Source: Flagellimonas sediminis (GTDB lineage Bacteria; Bacteroidota; Bacteroidia; Flavobacteriales; Flavobacteriaceae). Taken from it: 64,000 nt of DNA. The notes below the pieces were generated by a model. The model did no database searches, had not been told where the DNA came from, and was given only the letters and a program-made list of their open reading frames with translations. Shown here in pieces: positions 44,763 to 54,285 of this stretch. The translations under genes and the position numbers were made by a program. How positions within the stretch are numbered: position 1 is the first letter of the stretch; each line of letters starts with the position of its first letter. The DNA lies in NCBI RefSeq assembly GCF_010500845.1, contig NZ_JAAAMI010000004.1:248001-312000 (forward strand), in the 5' to 3' direction.

Positions 44763-47006
44763 ATGAAACATAAGGACATTGAGGATATCAAGATCAAACA
44801 AATACTGAACCACACGGCCAATGCCGTGCAAATAGGGGTGTATGAATTTGACATGGCCAACAAAGAATTATATTGGAACGATACCATAAAAAAAATTGTT
44901 GAAGTCTCCAATGATTTTGTCCCTACCCTTGAATTAGAACTAAGCTTATACAAAGAAGGAGATTGTAGGGAAAAGGCCCGCCAAGCTTTGGAAAAAGCCA
45001 TTCATAAAGGGGAACCGTATGACCTTGATGTAGAAATGGTTACAGCCAAGGGAAATCTACGCTTCATACGTAAAATAGGTTATCCCGAATTTAAAAATGG
45101 AACGTGTGTTAAAATAGTAGGGGTCCTCCTAGATATTTCAGATCGTAAAAAAGCAGAATTTGAACTGGCCAAGAAAAACCAACAACTCAACAATGCGGAA
45201 AAAATGGCCAAAATTGGAAATTGGAACTGGAGTACCATTACGGGGGAACTAACTTGGTCCGATAATCTTTATGAAATCTACGGTCTTTCTAAAAACGAGG
45301 ACATTTCCTATGAAGTCTATTTGAACCATATACATTTGGACGACAGGAACCTCGTGGAGCAAAAGATAAAGAAGGCTATGGAAACAGGGACCTACGATGA
45401 TCTCATATATCGTATTCAGCTTAGGGACGGTACCACAAAAATCATCAAGTCCATGGGCATTGTCAAAACTGATCTCGGAAAAACCGTGGAAATGTTTGGC
45501 ACATGTCAAGATATAACCGATCAGGTCAACAAAGAGCAAGAGCTGGTTAAAAAAAACCAACAGTTGACATTTGCCGAGGAAATGGCCCAAATTGGTTATT
45601 GGGAATGGGATATTGTGAATGACCACCTTATCTGGTCTGATAATATGTATCGGATTTTTGGTTTTAAGATTGGATCTAAATTGGGCTTTGAAAATGTTGT
45701 TGAGGCAATTCACCCGGATGATCAAGATAATTTTCGTGCCAACGCAGCGGAATTCATATCCGAAAAACGGTTCAGAAAATTCATGCACCGAATAGTCCAC
45801 AAAAATGGCGCTATTAGAACCGTTGAACTTTTTGGCGAACTTATAATGGATGGTGCCGGTAATGTGGTTAAAATGGTAGGCATCACCCAGGACATTACGG
45901 AACAGCGCATGTCCGAAATCAAATTCCGGGGACTTTTGGATTCCGCACCGGACTCCATGGTAATCGTAGATCAAAAAGGCACTATCCATTTGATCAACAA
46001 GCAAGCCGAAAAAATGTTTGGATATACATTTTCCGAACTTAAAGAGAAACATGTGTCCATGCTTGTACCGCAACGACTATGGGACACCATGGAGTTTTAT
46101 GCAATTCCTTTTTTTAAAGACCCTAAACATACCGGACTTCCAGACAACCTGGATTTCTTTGTTCATAACAAGTCAGGTTTCCAAATTCCGGTTCAAGTTA
46201 CCCTTAGCCCTCTTGAAACACCCGAAGGACTCCTCGTTTCCATAGCCATTAGGGATATAACCACCCAAAAACAGGCGGCACACAGAATCATGGAAACCAA
46301 CAAGAGCCTAAAAGAATCCGCAAAAAGACTAAAGGCCCAAAACCGACAGCTTGCAGAGTTCAACCATATAACATCACACAATTTAAGGTCCCCCGTCAGC
46401 AACTTGAGTGCACTACTAAACATTTACAAGACAGAAAATGATGAAGAGATGAAGGAGGAACTCATCGAAAAAATCGAGACCGTCACTAATCATCTTTCTT
46501 GGACATTGGATACCTTGGTAGAATCATTGATGATAAAAAACGCCGAACAAATCCCTGTGGAAAAAATCTCCTTTGAGGATACCCTGTCAAAGACGAAAGA
46601 AATGTTGGCGGCCCAGATCTTAAAATCGGGAGCAAACATAACCTCCGATTTTGCCGATGCTCCTTCTGCCATGTATAACAAAGTCTATTTGGAGAGTATT
46701 TTCTTGAATATGGTAAGCAACTCCCTGAAGTATTGTTCGGAAAATAGAACCCCCGAAATTTTCATTCATTCCAAAGTGGAGAACGGAAAAACACAACTTG
46801 AATTCAGGGACAACGGACTTGGAATCAACTTAAAGAAAAATGGACACAAACTTTTCGGGTTCAACAAGGTGTTTCACCGGAACAAAGATGCCAAGGGTGT
46901 TGGGCTATTCTTGACGAAGGCCCAAGTAGATGCTATGGGAGGTAGTATTTGGGCCGAAAGTGAAGAGGGTGTTGGCACATCCTTTTTTATAAACCTAAAT
47001 AACTGA
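44763..47006 (+). CDS. Multi-PAS sensor histidine kinase
   Basis: This 747-residue soluble kinase has no membrane segment. About four PAS-type domains lie in series (roughly 10-125, 150-245, 275-380 and 385-500; the second and third repeat the KNQQL-AEKMA/EEMAQIG entry). A HisKA domain follows with His539 in ITSHNLRSPVSNL, then an ATPase domain with NMVSNSLKYC, DNGLGINL and GVGLFLTKAQVDAMGG. It probably senses a cytoplasmic signal or cofactor state. The receiver gene begins 2 bases after the stop, so the two are one unit. Confidence 0.92.
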   Translation: MKHKDIEDIKIKQILNHTANAVQIGVYEFDMANKELYWNDTIKKIVEVSNDFVPTLELELSLYKEGDCREKARQALEKAIHKGEPYDLDVEMVTAKGNLRFIRKIGYPEFKNGTCVKIVGVLLDISDRKKAEFELAKKNQQLNNAEKMAKIGNWNWSTITGELTWSDNLYEIYGLSKNEDISYEVYLNHIHLDDRNLVEQKIKKAMETGTYDDLIYRIQLRDGTTKIIKSMGIVKTDLGKTVEMFGTCQDITDQVNKEQELVKKNQQLTFAEEMAQIGYWEWDIVNDHLIWSDNMYRIFGFKIGSKLGFENVVEAIHPDDQDNFRANAAEFISEKRFRKFMHRIVHKNGAIRTVELFGELIMDGAGNVVKMVGITQDITEQRMSEIKFRGLLDSAPDSMVIVDQKGTIHLINKQAEKMFGYTFSELKEKHVSMLVPQRLWDTMEFYAIPFFKDPKHTGLPDNLDFFVHNKSGFQIPVQVTLSPLETPEGLLVSIAIRDITTQKQAAHRIMETNKSLKESAKRLKAQNRQLAEFNHITSHNLRSPVSNLSALLNIYKTENDEEMKEELIEKIETVTNHLSWTLDTLVESLMIKNAEQIPVEKISFEDTLSKTKEMLAAQILKSGANITSDFADAPSAMYNKVYLESIFLNMVSNSLKYCSENRTPEIFIHSKVENGKTQLEFRDNGLGINLKKNGHKLFGFNKVFHRNKDAKGVGLFLTKAQVDAMGGSIWAESEEGVGTSFFINLNN

Positions 47007-47008
47007 AT

Positions 47009-47407
47009 ATGAGTTCCCTTAATGTCTTTGTTGTGGATGATGACGATATCTACCAATTCACCCTGAAAGTAACTTTAAAAAGTATCCCTTCCGTAAGGTC
47101 GATAAGCACTTTTTCTGATGGAGCAGAAGCACTGGAACATATTATGGCCAACAAGGACGAATTGGAAGCACTTCCAGACATCATTTTTTTAGATATCAAC
47201 ATGCCGGTCATGGATGGATTTCAGTTTATGGATGAATTTGTAGATTTACTTCCTCGGTTGAATAAGGAAATTAAAGTGTATTTGGTTTCCTCCTCCATAG
47301 ATCCCATGGACATGAAAAGGGCCCGAAGAATCGACGCCATTTCAGATTATCTGATAAAACCCCTGAAATCCGAGGACATTAAGGAAATCCTACTTCAAAT
47401 ATCATAA
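47009..47407 (+). CDS. Single-domain response regulator
   Basis: This is a 132-residue stand-alone receiver with acidic residues D10-D12, phospho-acceptor Asp62 in FLDINMP, Ser in VSSSID and Lys in DYLIKPL. There is no output domain, so it acts by protein contact or as a phosphate relay for the kinase encoded immediately upstream. A sigma factor gene lies 219 bases downstream. Confidence 0.92.
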   Translation: MSSLNVFVVDDDDIYQFTLKVTLKSIPSVRSISTFSDGAEALEHIMANKDELEALPDIIFLDINMPVMDGFQFMDEFVDLLPRLNKEIKVYLVSSSIDPMDMKRARRIDAISDYLIKPLKSEDIKEILLQIS

Positions 47408-47602
47408 AGGACTGTCCGAGTATCAGCAAGATAAAAGACAACTCTGTATTTCAACAGATCTAGGCAATTTTTTCTCAAAAAAGCGCTGCCCTAGATTATT
47501 CAGCCAGAAAAATCTTCATATTGTTAGTATGGCATTCATTTAACGTCTAATAAGTTTTTACCAAAGAAACTGACTAAAAGAGCAACTTGTTCCAAAAAAA
47601 AT

Positions 47603-47610
47603 TATTTTTG
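47603..47610 (+). promoter_or_regulatory. -7 box of the ECF-like sigma gene
   Basis: TATTTTTG fits TAnnTTTG and ends 16 bases before the ATG at 47627. There is no TTG at the right upstream distance. It indicates that the sigma gene is transcribed separately from the kinase and receiver genes. Confidence 0.45.
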
Positions 47611-47626
47611 GGATATCTAAACAACT

Positions 47627-48181
47627 ATGGCCGAGAACGAACTCCATCCTGAAAATTGGGTCGACCTCTACGCTGATTACCTGTTCAACTATGCGGTTGC
47701 TCGGGTTGGCGACGCGGATTTGGCCAAAGATTTGGTGCAGGAAACTTTTTTTGCCGGCCTCAATTCCGCCAAAAATTTTAAAGGCGATGCTGCCGAACGC
47801 ACTTGGTTGATATCCATCCTCAAACGAAAAGTGATAGACCATTACCGAAAGATCAATTCCAAAAAAGGTAAGGCCGAGGTCCGCATCAATTACAGTGAGG
47901 ATTCGGAAGCCGAAGGCGATTGGCTGGAACAACAAGTAGCCGACCCGTTCAGCAAGGACGGTGACCATATCATGGAAAATGAAGAATTGGGTCTTGCTAT
48001 TCAGGACTGCATTTCCAAACTGCCCCAAAAACAGGCACTGGCATTTAAAATGAAGACCATTCAGGGCATGGGAACTGAAGACATCTGTAATGAATTGGGC
48101 ATTAATCCGTCCAACCTTTGGGTAATGATCCATAGGGCACGAACGGCACTTATGGGTTGTTTAAACGATAATTGGTTTTAG
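47627..48181 (+). CDS. ECF-type RNA polymerase sigma factor
   Basis: This 184-residue sigma-70 family protein contains only regions 2 and 4. Region 2 spans about 12-85, with LFNYAVARVGDADLAKDLVQETF, then RTWLISILKRKVIDHYRK. Region 4 spans about 125-180, with LPQKQALAFKMKTIQGMGTEDICNELG split over the helix-turn-helix. The linker is longer and more acidic than usual. The next gene, 2 bases on, encodes a small zinc-finger protein likely to be its anti-sigma factor. Confidence 0.9.
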   Translation: MAENELHPENWVDLYADYLFNYAVARVGDADLAKDLVQETFFAGLNSAKNFKGDAAERTWLISILKRKVIDHYRKINSKKGKAEVRINYSEDSEAEGDWLEQQVADPFSKDGDHIMENEELGLAIQDCISKLPQKQALAFKMKTIQGMGTEDICNELGINPSNLWVMIHRARTALMGCLNDNWF

Positions 48182-48183
48182 CT

Positions 48184-48414
48184 ATGAAGATTTCATGTCA
48201 GGAGGCATCAAATATCTGTAACAAATCACAATACAAAGAGGCAAGCTTTTGGGATATTGTGAAGCTTCGTATTCACCTATTGTACTGCAAGGCCTGTAAA
48301 CAGTATTCCAAAAAGAACAGTGAGCTTACCTCCATGTGCGATCGGGCGGGGCTTACCATGCTTTCCAAAGACGACAAGGAACGTATGAAGCGTGACCTTG
48401 AAAAAAAATTCTAG
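48184..48414 (+). CDS. Small zinc-finger anti-sigma-like protein
   Basis: This is a 76-residue soluble protein starting at 48184. It has Cys5, Cys12 and the motif His31-x3-Cys35-x2-Cys38 (HLLYCKAC), the HxxxCxxC signature of zinc-binding anti-sigma domains, and no membrane segment. It starts 2 bases after the sigma gene and should bind and control that factor. In related families the zinc-Cys cluster can sense oxidants. Its stop overlaps the convergent UbiA-like gene by four bases. Confidence 0.78.
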   Translation: MKISCQEASNICNKSQYKEASFWDIVKLRIHLLYCKACKQYSKKNSELTSMCDRAGLTMLSKDDKERMKRDLEKKF

Positions 48415-49235
48415 AAGATTTTCTCCACTCCCCAGAACAACAAAAACCAAAAAATAGGAATCGCTTCCACCCAAAAGGATACAAAGTAGCGTGACCTCAT
48501 TCTTTTGTCGGACATCAGTACCAACACCAAAACAAAGACAAGCGCCAATCTCAAACCTATCTCCATGGGATGAATGTTGTCTTTCAAAAATGTGAGGAGA
48601 AAGAAAACCATGGTCATAGCAGTCCCCACGTTTTTTGTGTTCTTGACTCCCAAAACCTGAGGTAGCGTTCTTAAACTCTTATCATCCCATTGCAGATCCC
48701 TGATTTCAAAGGGAAGGATCAATATCAGTACCAAAAGAAAGCGTTGTGCAAATGCAATCCAAAAATCCCAGTGCAAGGGCATATGGGCGTCCAGTGCCGG
48801 GAATAAAACGGTAAATCCCGCCCAAACAAAGGCAACTATATAAATTTTAAGTCCAGCCAAATTCCTAAGGTTCTTGGCGCGTGGCAAAAGCGGTACGGCA
48901 TAAAGAGCGGACAAAAGTCCCAGAACAATCGTTCCCCACCAAATGCTTTGATCCAGTTGAAAAAAGAAATAAAGGGCAAATCCGAACGAGAGAAAACTGA
49001 AAATTTGGATGCTCTTGTGATAGGCATTGGAGACCATCAAATATTTATAGGCCTCCACCCCATATTTAATGAAATTGTAGCAAACGATCACACTAAAAAA
49101 AATAAACCCCAGCAGATCTATATCAGAAAGAGTACCGAACAGATGAAAAGTGACACCGGCCATTGCAATGACCGCCAAAGCCACATGGATACTAGCATCC
49201 AAATAAAAATCGAATATGGATTTCAATGTGCGCAT
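48411..49235 (-). CDS. UbiA-like integral membrane protein
   Basis: This 274-residue protein has about eight or nine hydrophobic helices. [19 protein letters not shown] and [13 protein letters not shown] resemble the middle and second aspartate motif of UbiA prenyltransferases. The first Asp-rich motif (NxxxDxxxD) is not seen; the corresponding stretch reads [12 protein letters not shown]. It may be a degenerate or novel member, and catalytic function is doubtful. It is divergent from gcvP. Confidence 0.6.
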   Translation of the reverse strand: MRTLKSIFDFYLDASIHVALAVIAMAGVTFHLFGTLSDIDLLGFIFFSVIVCYNFIKYGVEAYKYLMVSNAYHKSIQIFSFLSFGFALYFFFQLDQSIWWGTIVLGLLSALYAVPLLPRAKNLRNLAGLKIYIVAFVWAGFTVLFPALDAHMPLHWDFWIAFAQRFLLVLILILPFEIRDLQWDDKSLRTLPQVLGVKNTKNVGTAMTMVFFLLTFLKDNIHPMEIGLRLALVFVLVLVLMSDKRMRSRYFVSFWVEAIPIFWFLLFWGVEKIF

Positions 49236-49332
49236 ATGAACAAAACAATGGCGGAAAGCAAAAGGTTAATTTGTGGTTAACAACTTTGCCCCATCGACCA
49301 TCAAAATTGCCCATTTTCATTGAATTAATCCC

Positions 49333-49340
49333 TAATTTTG
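49333..49340 (+). promoter_or_regulatory. -7 box of gcvP
   Basis: TAATTTTG fits TAnnTTTG and lies 20 bases before the ATG at 49361. It supports that start over in-frame codons further upstream. Confidence 0.5.
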
Positions 49341-49360
49341 TGCACTTTATTGGATTGAAC

Positions 49361-52213
49361 ATGAACACAGAGGTTTTTGCCGCCAGACACATAGGCATTA
49401 CAGAAAAAGACATGCCCCACATGCTCCAAACCATTGGGGTTGAAACCGTGGAACAACTCATCAACGAGACCATCCCGGATGACATTAAACTCAAACAATC
49501 ATTGGACCTTCCTTCTGGAATCAGCGAACACGAATTCCTGAGCCATCTACAGGAATTGGCCCAAAAAAACAAGATTTTCAAGACCTATATCGGTTTGGGG
49601 TATCACGAAACCTTGACCCCATCCGTAATCAAAAGGAATATCTTGGAAAACCCAGGATGGTATACCGCCTATACCCCTTATCAGGCAGAGATTGCCCAAG
49701 GCCGTTTGGAAGCCCTTTTGAACTTCCAGACCATGATCACCGACTTGACAGGAATGGAAATAGCCAATGCGTCCCTTTTGGATGAAAGTACGGCTGCCGC
49801 CGAAGCCATGACCATGTTATTCGATGTTCGTGGTAGGCAACAAAAAAAGGATGGTGCATCCAAATTTTTTGTTTCAGAAGAAGTATTGCCACAAACTTTG
49901 GACCTGCTGAAAACAAGGGCCATTCCATTGGGGATAGAATTGGTGGTAGGCGATCACGAAGCCTTTGATTTCTCTTCGGAATTCTATGGTGCACTGCTCC
50001 AATATCCTGGCAAACATGGACAGGTCCATGATTATGACTCTTTTGTGGAAAAAGCCAAGGAAAGAGAAATAAAAGTAGCCGTTGCTGCCGATATTTTAAG
50101 TTTGGTATTGCTCAAAGCCCCTGGTGAATGGGGTGTTGACGTTGTAGTAGGCACTACCCAACGTTTTGGTATCCCTTTGGGATACGGCGGACCACACGCA
50201 GCCTTTTTTGCCACCAAGGAAGAATACAAAAGAAGTTTGCCCGGTAGGATCATTGGGGTGACCAAGGACACCGATGGCAACCGCGCTCTACGTATGGCAC
50301 TCCAAACCAGGGAACAGCACATAAAAAGGGACAAGGCTACATCCAACATCTGTACCGCACAGGTGTTATTGGCCGTCATGGCTGGCATGTACGCCGTATA
50401 CCACGGACCAGGAGGATTGAAATACATTGCCAACAAGGTCCATACACTTACCAAACTGTTGGCAAAAGGACTGGAAGCCATTGAACTTGAACAATTGAAC
50501 ACCAGCTACTTTGATACCATCAAAGTGAAATTTTCCAGTATTGAAAAGCTAAAGGACGTTTGCGAGAGCCGTGGCATCAACCTAAATTATATTGATCAGG
50601 AAACCGTTTCCATATCCTTGAACGAAGCCACTTCCGAAGAGGATTTGAAATTGCTGCTTTCCTGTTTTATCGTTTCCCAAGAGGATAAAAAAGAGTTTTC
50701 GTTCGAAAGCGGGATCAAAGAAGTGATTCCTTCATCCCTTCAACGCAAGACCCCATTTTTGGAGCACGAAGTGTTCAACTCCTACCATTCGGAGACAGAG
50801 TTGATGCGCTACATCAAAAAATTGGAACGCAAGGATTTGGCCCTGAACCATTCCATGATCTCGTTGGGAAGCTGCACCATGAAATTGAACGCTGCCTCCG
50901 AAATGCTTCCATTGAGTTGGCCTCATTGGGGGAACATACACCCCTTTGTTCCTTTGGAACAAGCTCAGGGTTATCAGGAAGTTTTAAAATCCTTAGAATC
51001 GTATTTGAATGTGATCACCGGTTTTTCGGCCACTTCACTGCAACCCAACTCCGGGGCACAAGGTGAGTATGCCGGATTGATGGTCATCCGCGCCTATCAC
51101 GAATCCAGAGGGGAAGGACATCGCGACATTTGCCTGATTCCCGCCTCTGCACACGGAACCAATCCAGCTTCCGCCGTCATGGCCGGCATGAAAGTGGTGG
51201 TGACCAAGACAGATGAAAAAGGAAACATAGACATGGCGGATTTGGAAGAAAAAGCCAAACAGCATGCCGAAAATCTGGCCGCCTTGATGGTGACCTACCC
51301 TTCCACCCATGGGGTATTTGAATCCTCCATCAAACAGATCACCAAATTGATCCATGACAATGGTGGGCAGGTATATATGGACGGTGCCAACATGAACGCC
51401 CAGGTCGGTTTGACCAACCCTGCGACCATCGGTGCCGATGTGTGCCACCTGAACCTTCACAAAACCTTTGCCATTCCCCACGGGGGTGGTGGACCAGGGG
51501 TTGGACCCATTTGTGTTGCCGAGCAATTGAAACCTTTCCTTCCTTCCAATCCAGTGGTAAAAACAGGAGGCGAGGAAGCCATTACCGCCATATCGGCAGC
51601 TCCTTGGGGAAGTGCCTTGGTCTGCTTGATTTCCTACGGATATATCAAAATGTTGGGAGGTGAAGGACTTACCAATGCCACCAAAGCGGCCATCCTGAAC
51701 GCCAACTACATCAAAGATCGCCTAAAAGGCAAATTCGATGTGCTTTACTCCGGGGAAAAAGGTCGTGCTGCACACGAAATGATCATCGATTGCCGTCCTT
51801 TCAAGGCCAATGGAATTGAAGTCACCGACATCGCCAAACGGTTGATGGACTATGGTTTCCATGCGCCGACGGTTTCTTTCCCGGTTGCCGGAACCTTGAT
51901 GATCGAGCCTACTGAAAGTGAGAGCCTTGCCGAATTGGACAGGTTCTGTGATGCCATGATTTCCATCCGAAGTGAGATTGATGGGGCCAATGCGGAAGAA
52001 ACGGACAACGTGCTCAAAAATGCCCCACATACGTTGGGCATGATTACCAGCGATACCTGGGAGCATGCATACAGCAGACAAAAAGCGGCTTTTCCATTAC
52101 CTTTTGTGGCCGAAAATAAATTTTGGCCCAGTATACGAAGGACCGATGAAGCTTTTGGGGATCGTAATTTGATATGCACCTGTACTCCGATCGAAGAGTA
52201 CATGGAAGCCTAA
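49361..52213 (+). CDS. gcvP: Glycine dehydrogenase (decarboxylating), P protein
   Basis: The P protein of the glycine cleavage system decarboxylates glycine and loads aminomethyl on the H protein. The ATG at 49361 ([18 protein letters not shown]) gives 950 residues, the full single-chain form. The C-terminal half carries the PLP Lys at about 701 in [17 protein letters not shown]. The N-terminal half has [19 protein letters not shown] and [15 protein letters not shown] segments. The H and T protein genes are not in the window. A strong terminator follows. Confidence 0.96.
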   Translation: MNTEVFAARHIGITEKDMPHMLQTIGVETVEQLINETIPDDIKLKQSLDLPSGISEHEFLSHLQELAQKNKIFKTYIGLGYHETLTPSVIKRNILENPGWYTAYTPYQAEIAQGRLEALLNFQTMITDLTGMEIANASLLDESTAAAEAMTMLFDVRGRQQKKDGASKFFVSEEVLPQTLDLLKTRAIPLGIELVVGDHEAFDFSSEFYGALLQYPGKHGQVHDYDSFVEKAKEREIKVAVAADILSLVLLKAPGEWGVDVVVGTTQRFGIPLGYGGPHAAFFATKEEYKRSLPGRIIGVTKDTDGNRALRMALQTREQHIKRDKATSNICTAQVLLAVMAGMYAVYHGPGGLKYIANKVHTLTKLLAKGLEAIELEQLNTSYFDTIKVKFSSIEKLKDVCESRGINLNYIDQETVSISLNEATSEEDLKLLLSCFIVSQEDKKEFSFESGIKEVIPSSLQRKTPFLEHEVFNSYHSETELMRYIKKLERKDLALNHSMISLGSCTMKLNAASEMLPLSWPHWGNIHPFVPLEQAQGYQEVLKSLESYLNVITGFSATSLQPNSGAQGEYAGLMVIRAYHESRGEGHRDICLIPASAHGTNPASAVMAGMKVVVTKTDEKGNIDMADLEEKAKQHAENLAALMVTYPSTHGVFESSIKQITKLIHDNGGQVYMDGANMNAQVGLTNPATIGADVCHLNLHKTFAIPHGGGGPGVGPICVAEQLKPFLPSNPVVKTGGEEAITAISAAPWGSALVCLISYGYIKMLGGEGLTNATKAAILNANYIKDRLKGKFDVLYSGEKGRAAHEMIIDCRPFKANGIEVTDIAKRLMDYGFHAPTVSFPVAGTLMIEPTESESLAELDRFCDAMISIRSEIDGANAEETDNVLKNAPHTLGMITSDTWEHAYSRQKAAFPLPFVAENKFWPSIRRTDEAFGDRNLICTCTPIEEYMEA

Positions 52214-52233
52214 AAACCATTGTAAACGTTGAT

Positions 52234-52270
52234 AAAAGCCTTGGCGGAAATTCCGGACCAAGGCTTTTTT
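52234..52270 (+). terminator. Terminator of gcvP
   Basis: AAAAGCCTTGG (52234-52244) pairs perfectly with CCAAGGCTTTT (52258-52268), and the loop contains a further GGAA/TTCC pairing. A T-rich tract follows. It lies 20 bases after the gcvP stop. Confidence 0.85.
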
Positions 52271-52379
52271 CTTTTTTGCCGATTTTGAAACCCTACTTTG
52301 GACATTGTAACACTTATTATGCATGCATAATAACTAAGTCAAAAAGTTCATATCTTAAATCAATTTTAAAAACCTCAAC

Positions 52380-53438
52380 ATGAAAATTGGCATATCAGGC
52401 ACTGGAAGTTACATCCCCTCCATCGTCACCAAAAATGAAGCGTTTTTGAACCATGAGTTCTTGGGTACGGATGGAAGTAAATTTGGGTATGACAATTCAA
52501 CCATAATTGAAAAGTTCAGGGCCATTACCGGAATTGCCGAAAGAAGGTATGCCGAGCCAGAACTTAAGACCTCAGATCTTGGGTACTTAGCTTCCGAAAA
52601 GGCCATTCTAAATGCACAGATTGACAAGGAAGACCTGGACTACATCATATTTGCCCACAATTTTGGGGATTTGACCCAAGGAAAGATCCAAGGGGACACA
52701 TTGCCCAGTTTGGCAACCCGAGTAAAACATTTATTGAAAATAAAAAACCCAAAGTGCGTTGCCTATGACCTTATTTTTGGTTGTCCGGGATGGATAGAGG
52801 GCATTATACAGGCTTCCGCATTCATTAAAAGTGGAATGGCCAAGAAGTGCCTCGTCATTGGAGGCGAAACCCTCTCCAGGGTCGTGGACGAATTTGACCG
52901 GGACAGTATGATCTTTTCCGATGGTGCGGGGGCCGCAATACTCGAAGCCGACCCAGCAACAGGGGAAATACTCGCACATGCCTCCCTTACCTTTGCCAAC
53001 GAGGAGGCCTACTATCTATATTTTGACAAGAGTAATCGTTCCGGTTGTTGCCAGGACACGCGCTACATCAAAATGCAAGGACGCAAGATCTACGAATTTG
53101 CCTGTATCCATGTCCCCAAGGCCATGGCCGAGTGTCTGGACAAAAGTGGGGTCGGTATTGATGAGGTAAAAAAAATATTCATCCATCAGGCCAATGAAAA
53201 AATGGACGAGGCCATCATTAAGCGCTTTTATAAAATCTATGGAAAGGAAGTCCCGGAAAATATAATGCCCATGAGCATACATGAATTGGGAAACAGTTCG
53301 GTGGCCACGATTCCAACCCTGTACAATATGGTCCTGAATGGCGAACTGCCGGAACACAATCTAAAGAAGGGGGATGTTGTGATCTTTGCAAGCGTTGGCG
53401 CCGGAATGAACGTGAATGCAATTGTATATAAGTATTGA
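52380..53438 (+). CDS. 3-oxoacyl-ACP synthase III family protein
   Basis: This 352-residue KASIII-type condensing enzyme has the full triad: Cys135 in FGCPGW, His269 in FIHQAN and Asn305 in ELGNSS. GVGAGMNVNA closes the fold. The sequence differs from housekeeping FabH (longer, with SNRSGCCQDTRYIKM near residue 220), so a specialised acyl substrate is likely. The next two plus-strand genes encode a methyltransferase and a glycosyltransferase, which may hint at a lipid product. Confidence 0.88.
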   Translation: MKIGISGTGSYIPSIVTKNEAFLNHEFLGTDGSKFGYDNSTIIEKFRAITGIAERRYAEPELKTSDLGYLASEKAILNAQIDKEDLDYIIFAHNFGDLTQGKIQGDTLPSLATRVKHLLKIKNPKCVAYDLIFGCPGWIEGIIQASAFIKSGMAKKCLVIGGETLSRVVDEFDRDSMIFSDGAGAAILEADPATGEILAHASLTFANEEAYYLYFDKSNRSGCCQDTRYIKMQGRKIYEFACIHVPKAMAECLDKSGVGIDEVKKIFIHQANEKMDEAIIKRFYKIYGKEVPENIMPMSIHELGNSSVATIPTLYNMVLNGELPEHNLKKGDVVIFASVGAGMNVNAIVYKY

Positions 53439-53555
53439 TGCCAAAAAAAGAAGATTCCTAGGATCCATGCATTTATGAAATTCATGTCAACCCATAGAAT
53501 TCGGGAGCCGAGAAGCAGAACATAATTTCCAAATGTTACCCAACATAAAAACTTA

Positions 53556-53588
53556 ATTGGGATTTGTAATTTGTTTTTTGGAATTTTA
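53556..53588 (+). promoter_or_regulatory. Duplicated upstream element, copy 1
   Basis: ATTGGGA (53556-53562), nine bases, then TGTTTTTTGGAATTTTA (53572-53588), ending four bases before the methyltransferase ATG. The same two blocks with the same spacing precede the glycosyltransferase at 54249-54281. I read it as a shared promoter or 5' leader element. Confidence 0.6.
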
Positions 53589-53592
53589 GCCA

Positions 53593-54117
53593 ATGTACGA
53601 GAACAACTTTCCGAACAAACGCTACAAACACACCATGGCGTTTTTGCAAAAACATATCCCTACGTCCGAATCCATTTTGGATCTTGGGGTAGAGAACCCT
53701 TTTTCAGAAATCATGAAAGCCGAGGGTTACCAAGTGGAAAACACTAACGGTGAGGATTTGGACATTGACTTTAAAGCTGTTGCCCAATCCAATGCCGAGG
53801 TAGTGACCGCATTTGAAATCTTTGAACATTTGGTGGCCCCTTTTAATGTTTTGAAGGAAGTAAAGGCCAAAAAATTAGTAGCCAGCATACCCATGAGATT
53901 GTGGTTTTCGTCGGCCTACAGGAGCAAGACCGACCCTTGGGACAGGCATTATCATGAATTCGAGGATTGGCAGTTCAATTGGTTGTTGGAAAAAGCGGGA
54001 TGGACCATAAAGGATTCGGCTAAGTGGACCAACCCCACCAAAAAGATTGGGATCCGACCTTTGTTACGGTACTTCACCTATCGATATTACATTGTTTATG
54101 CTGAAAGAAATGACTAG
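53593..54117 (+). CDS. Class I SAM-dependent methyltransferase
   Basis: This 174-residue protein has the SAM motif I region ESILDLGVENPFSEIMKAEG (the usual Gly-rich loop is reduced), a motif II-like acidic end in NTNGEDLDID and the following VTAFEIFEHLVAPFNVLKEV, typical of small class I methyltransferases. The C-terminus has DRHYHEFEDWQFNWLLEKAG, often seen in sugar or lipid methyltransferases. The substrate is unknown. It is followed by a dispersed repeat and the glycosyltransferase gene. Confidence 0.75.
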   Translation: MYENNFPNKRYKHTMAFLQKHIPTSESILDLGVENPFSEIMKAEGYQVENTNGEDLDIDFKAVAQSNAEVVTAFEIFEHLVAPFNVLKEVKAKKLVASIPMRLWFSSAYRSKTDPWDRHYHEFEDWQFNWLLEKAGWTIKDSAKWTNPTKKIGIRPLLRYFTYRYYIVYAERND

Positions 54118-54120
54118 TTT

Positions 54121-54213
54121 GTCATTAAGGGCGCAGTCGAGAAATCTCCTGCAAGCTAACCTAGTTAAAGAATTTTCAGAGATTCTTCAATCACTTCGCT
54201 CTTTCAGAATGAC
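54121..54213. repeat. Dispersed GTCATT/AATGAC hairpin repeat
   Basis: This 93-base element begins GTCATTAAGGGCGCAGTCGA and ends CAGAATGAC. Its ends are imperfect inverted copies, including GAGAAATCTC near the left and AGAGATTCTT near the right. This looks like the MITE/REP-like repeat scattered through many Bacteroidota genomes. Shorter relatives lie at 61589-61660 and 63641-63667. Confidence 0.6.
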
Positions 54214-54248
54214 CAAGCCCATAAAATTCCAATCAACGGTTAAAACCT

Positions 54249-54281
54249 ATTGGGAATTATGAACTGTTTTTTGGAATTTTA
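54249..54281 (+). promoter_or_regulatory. Duplicated upstream element, copy 2
   Basis: ATTGGGA (54249-54255), nine bases, then TGTTTTTTGGAATTTTA (54265-54281), ending four bases before the glycosyltransferase ATG. It is identical in both blocks and in spacing to copy 1 at 53556-53588. Confidence 0.6.
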
Positions 54282-54285
54282 ACCC

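Noticed and set aside
45249-46073. A 274-codon open frame on the minus strand
   Set aside because: It is antisense to the PAS domains of the kinase gene and has no protein-like pattern.
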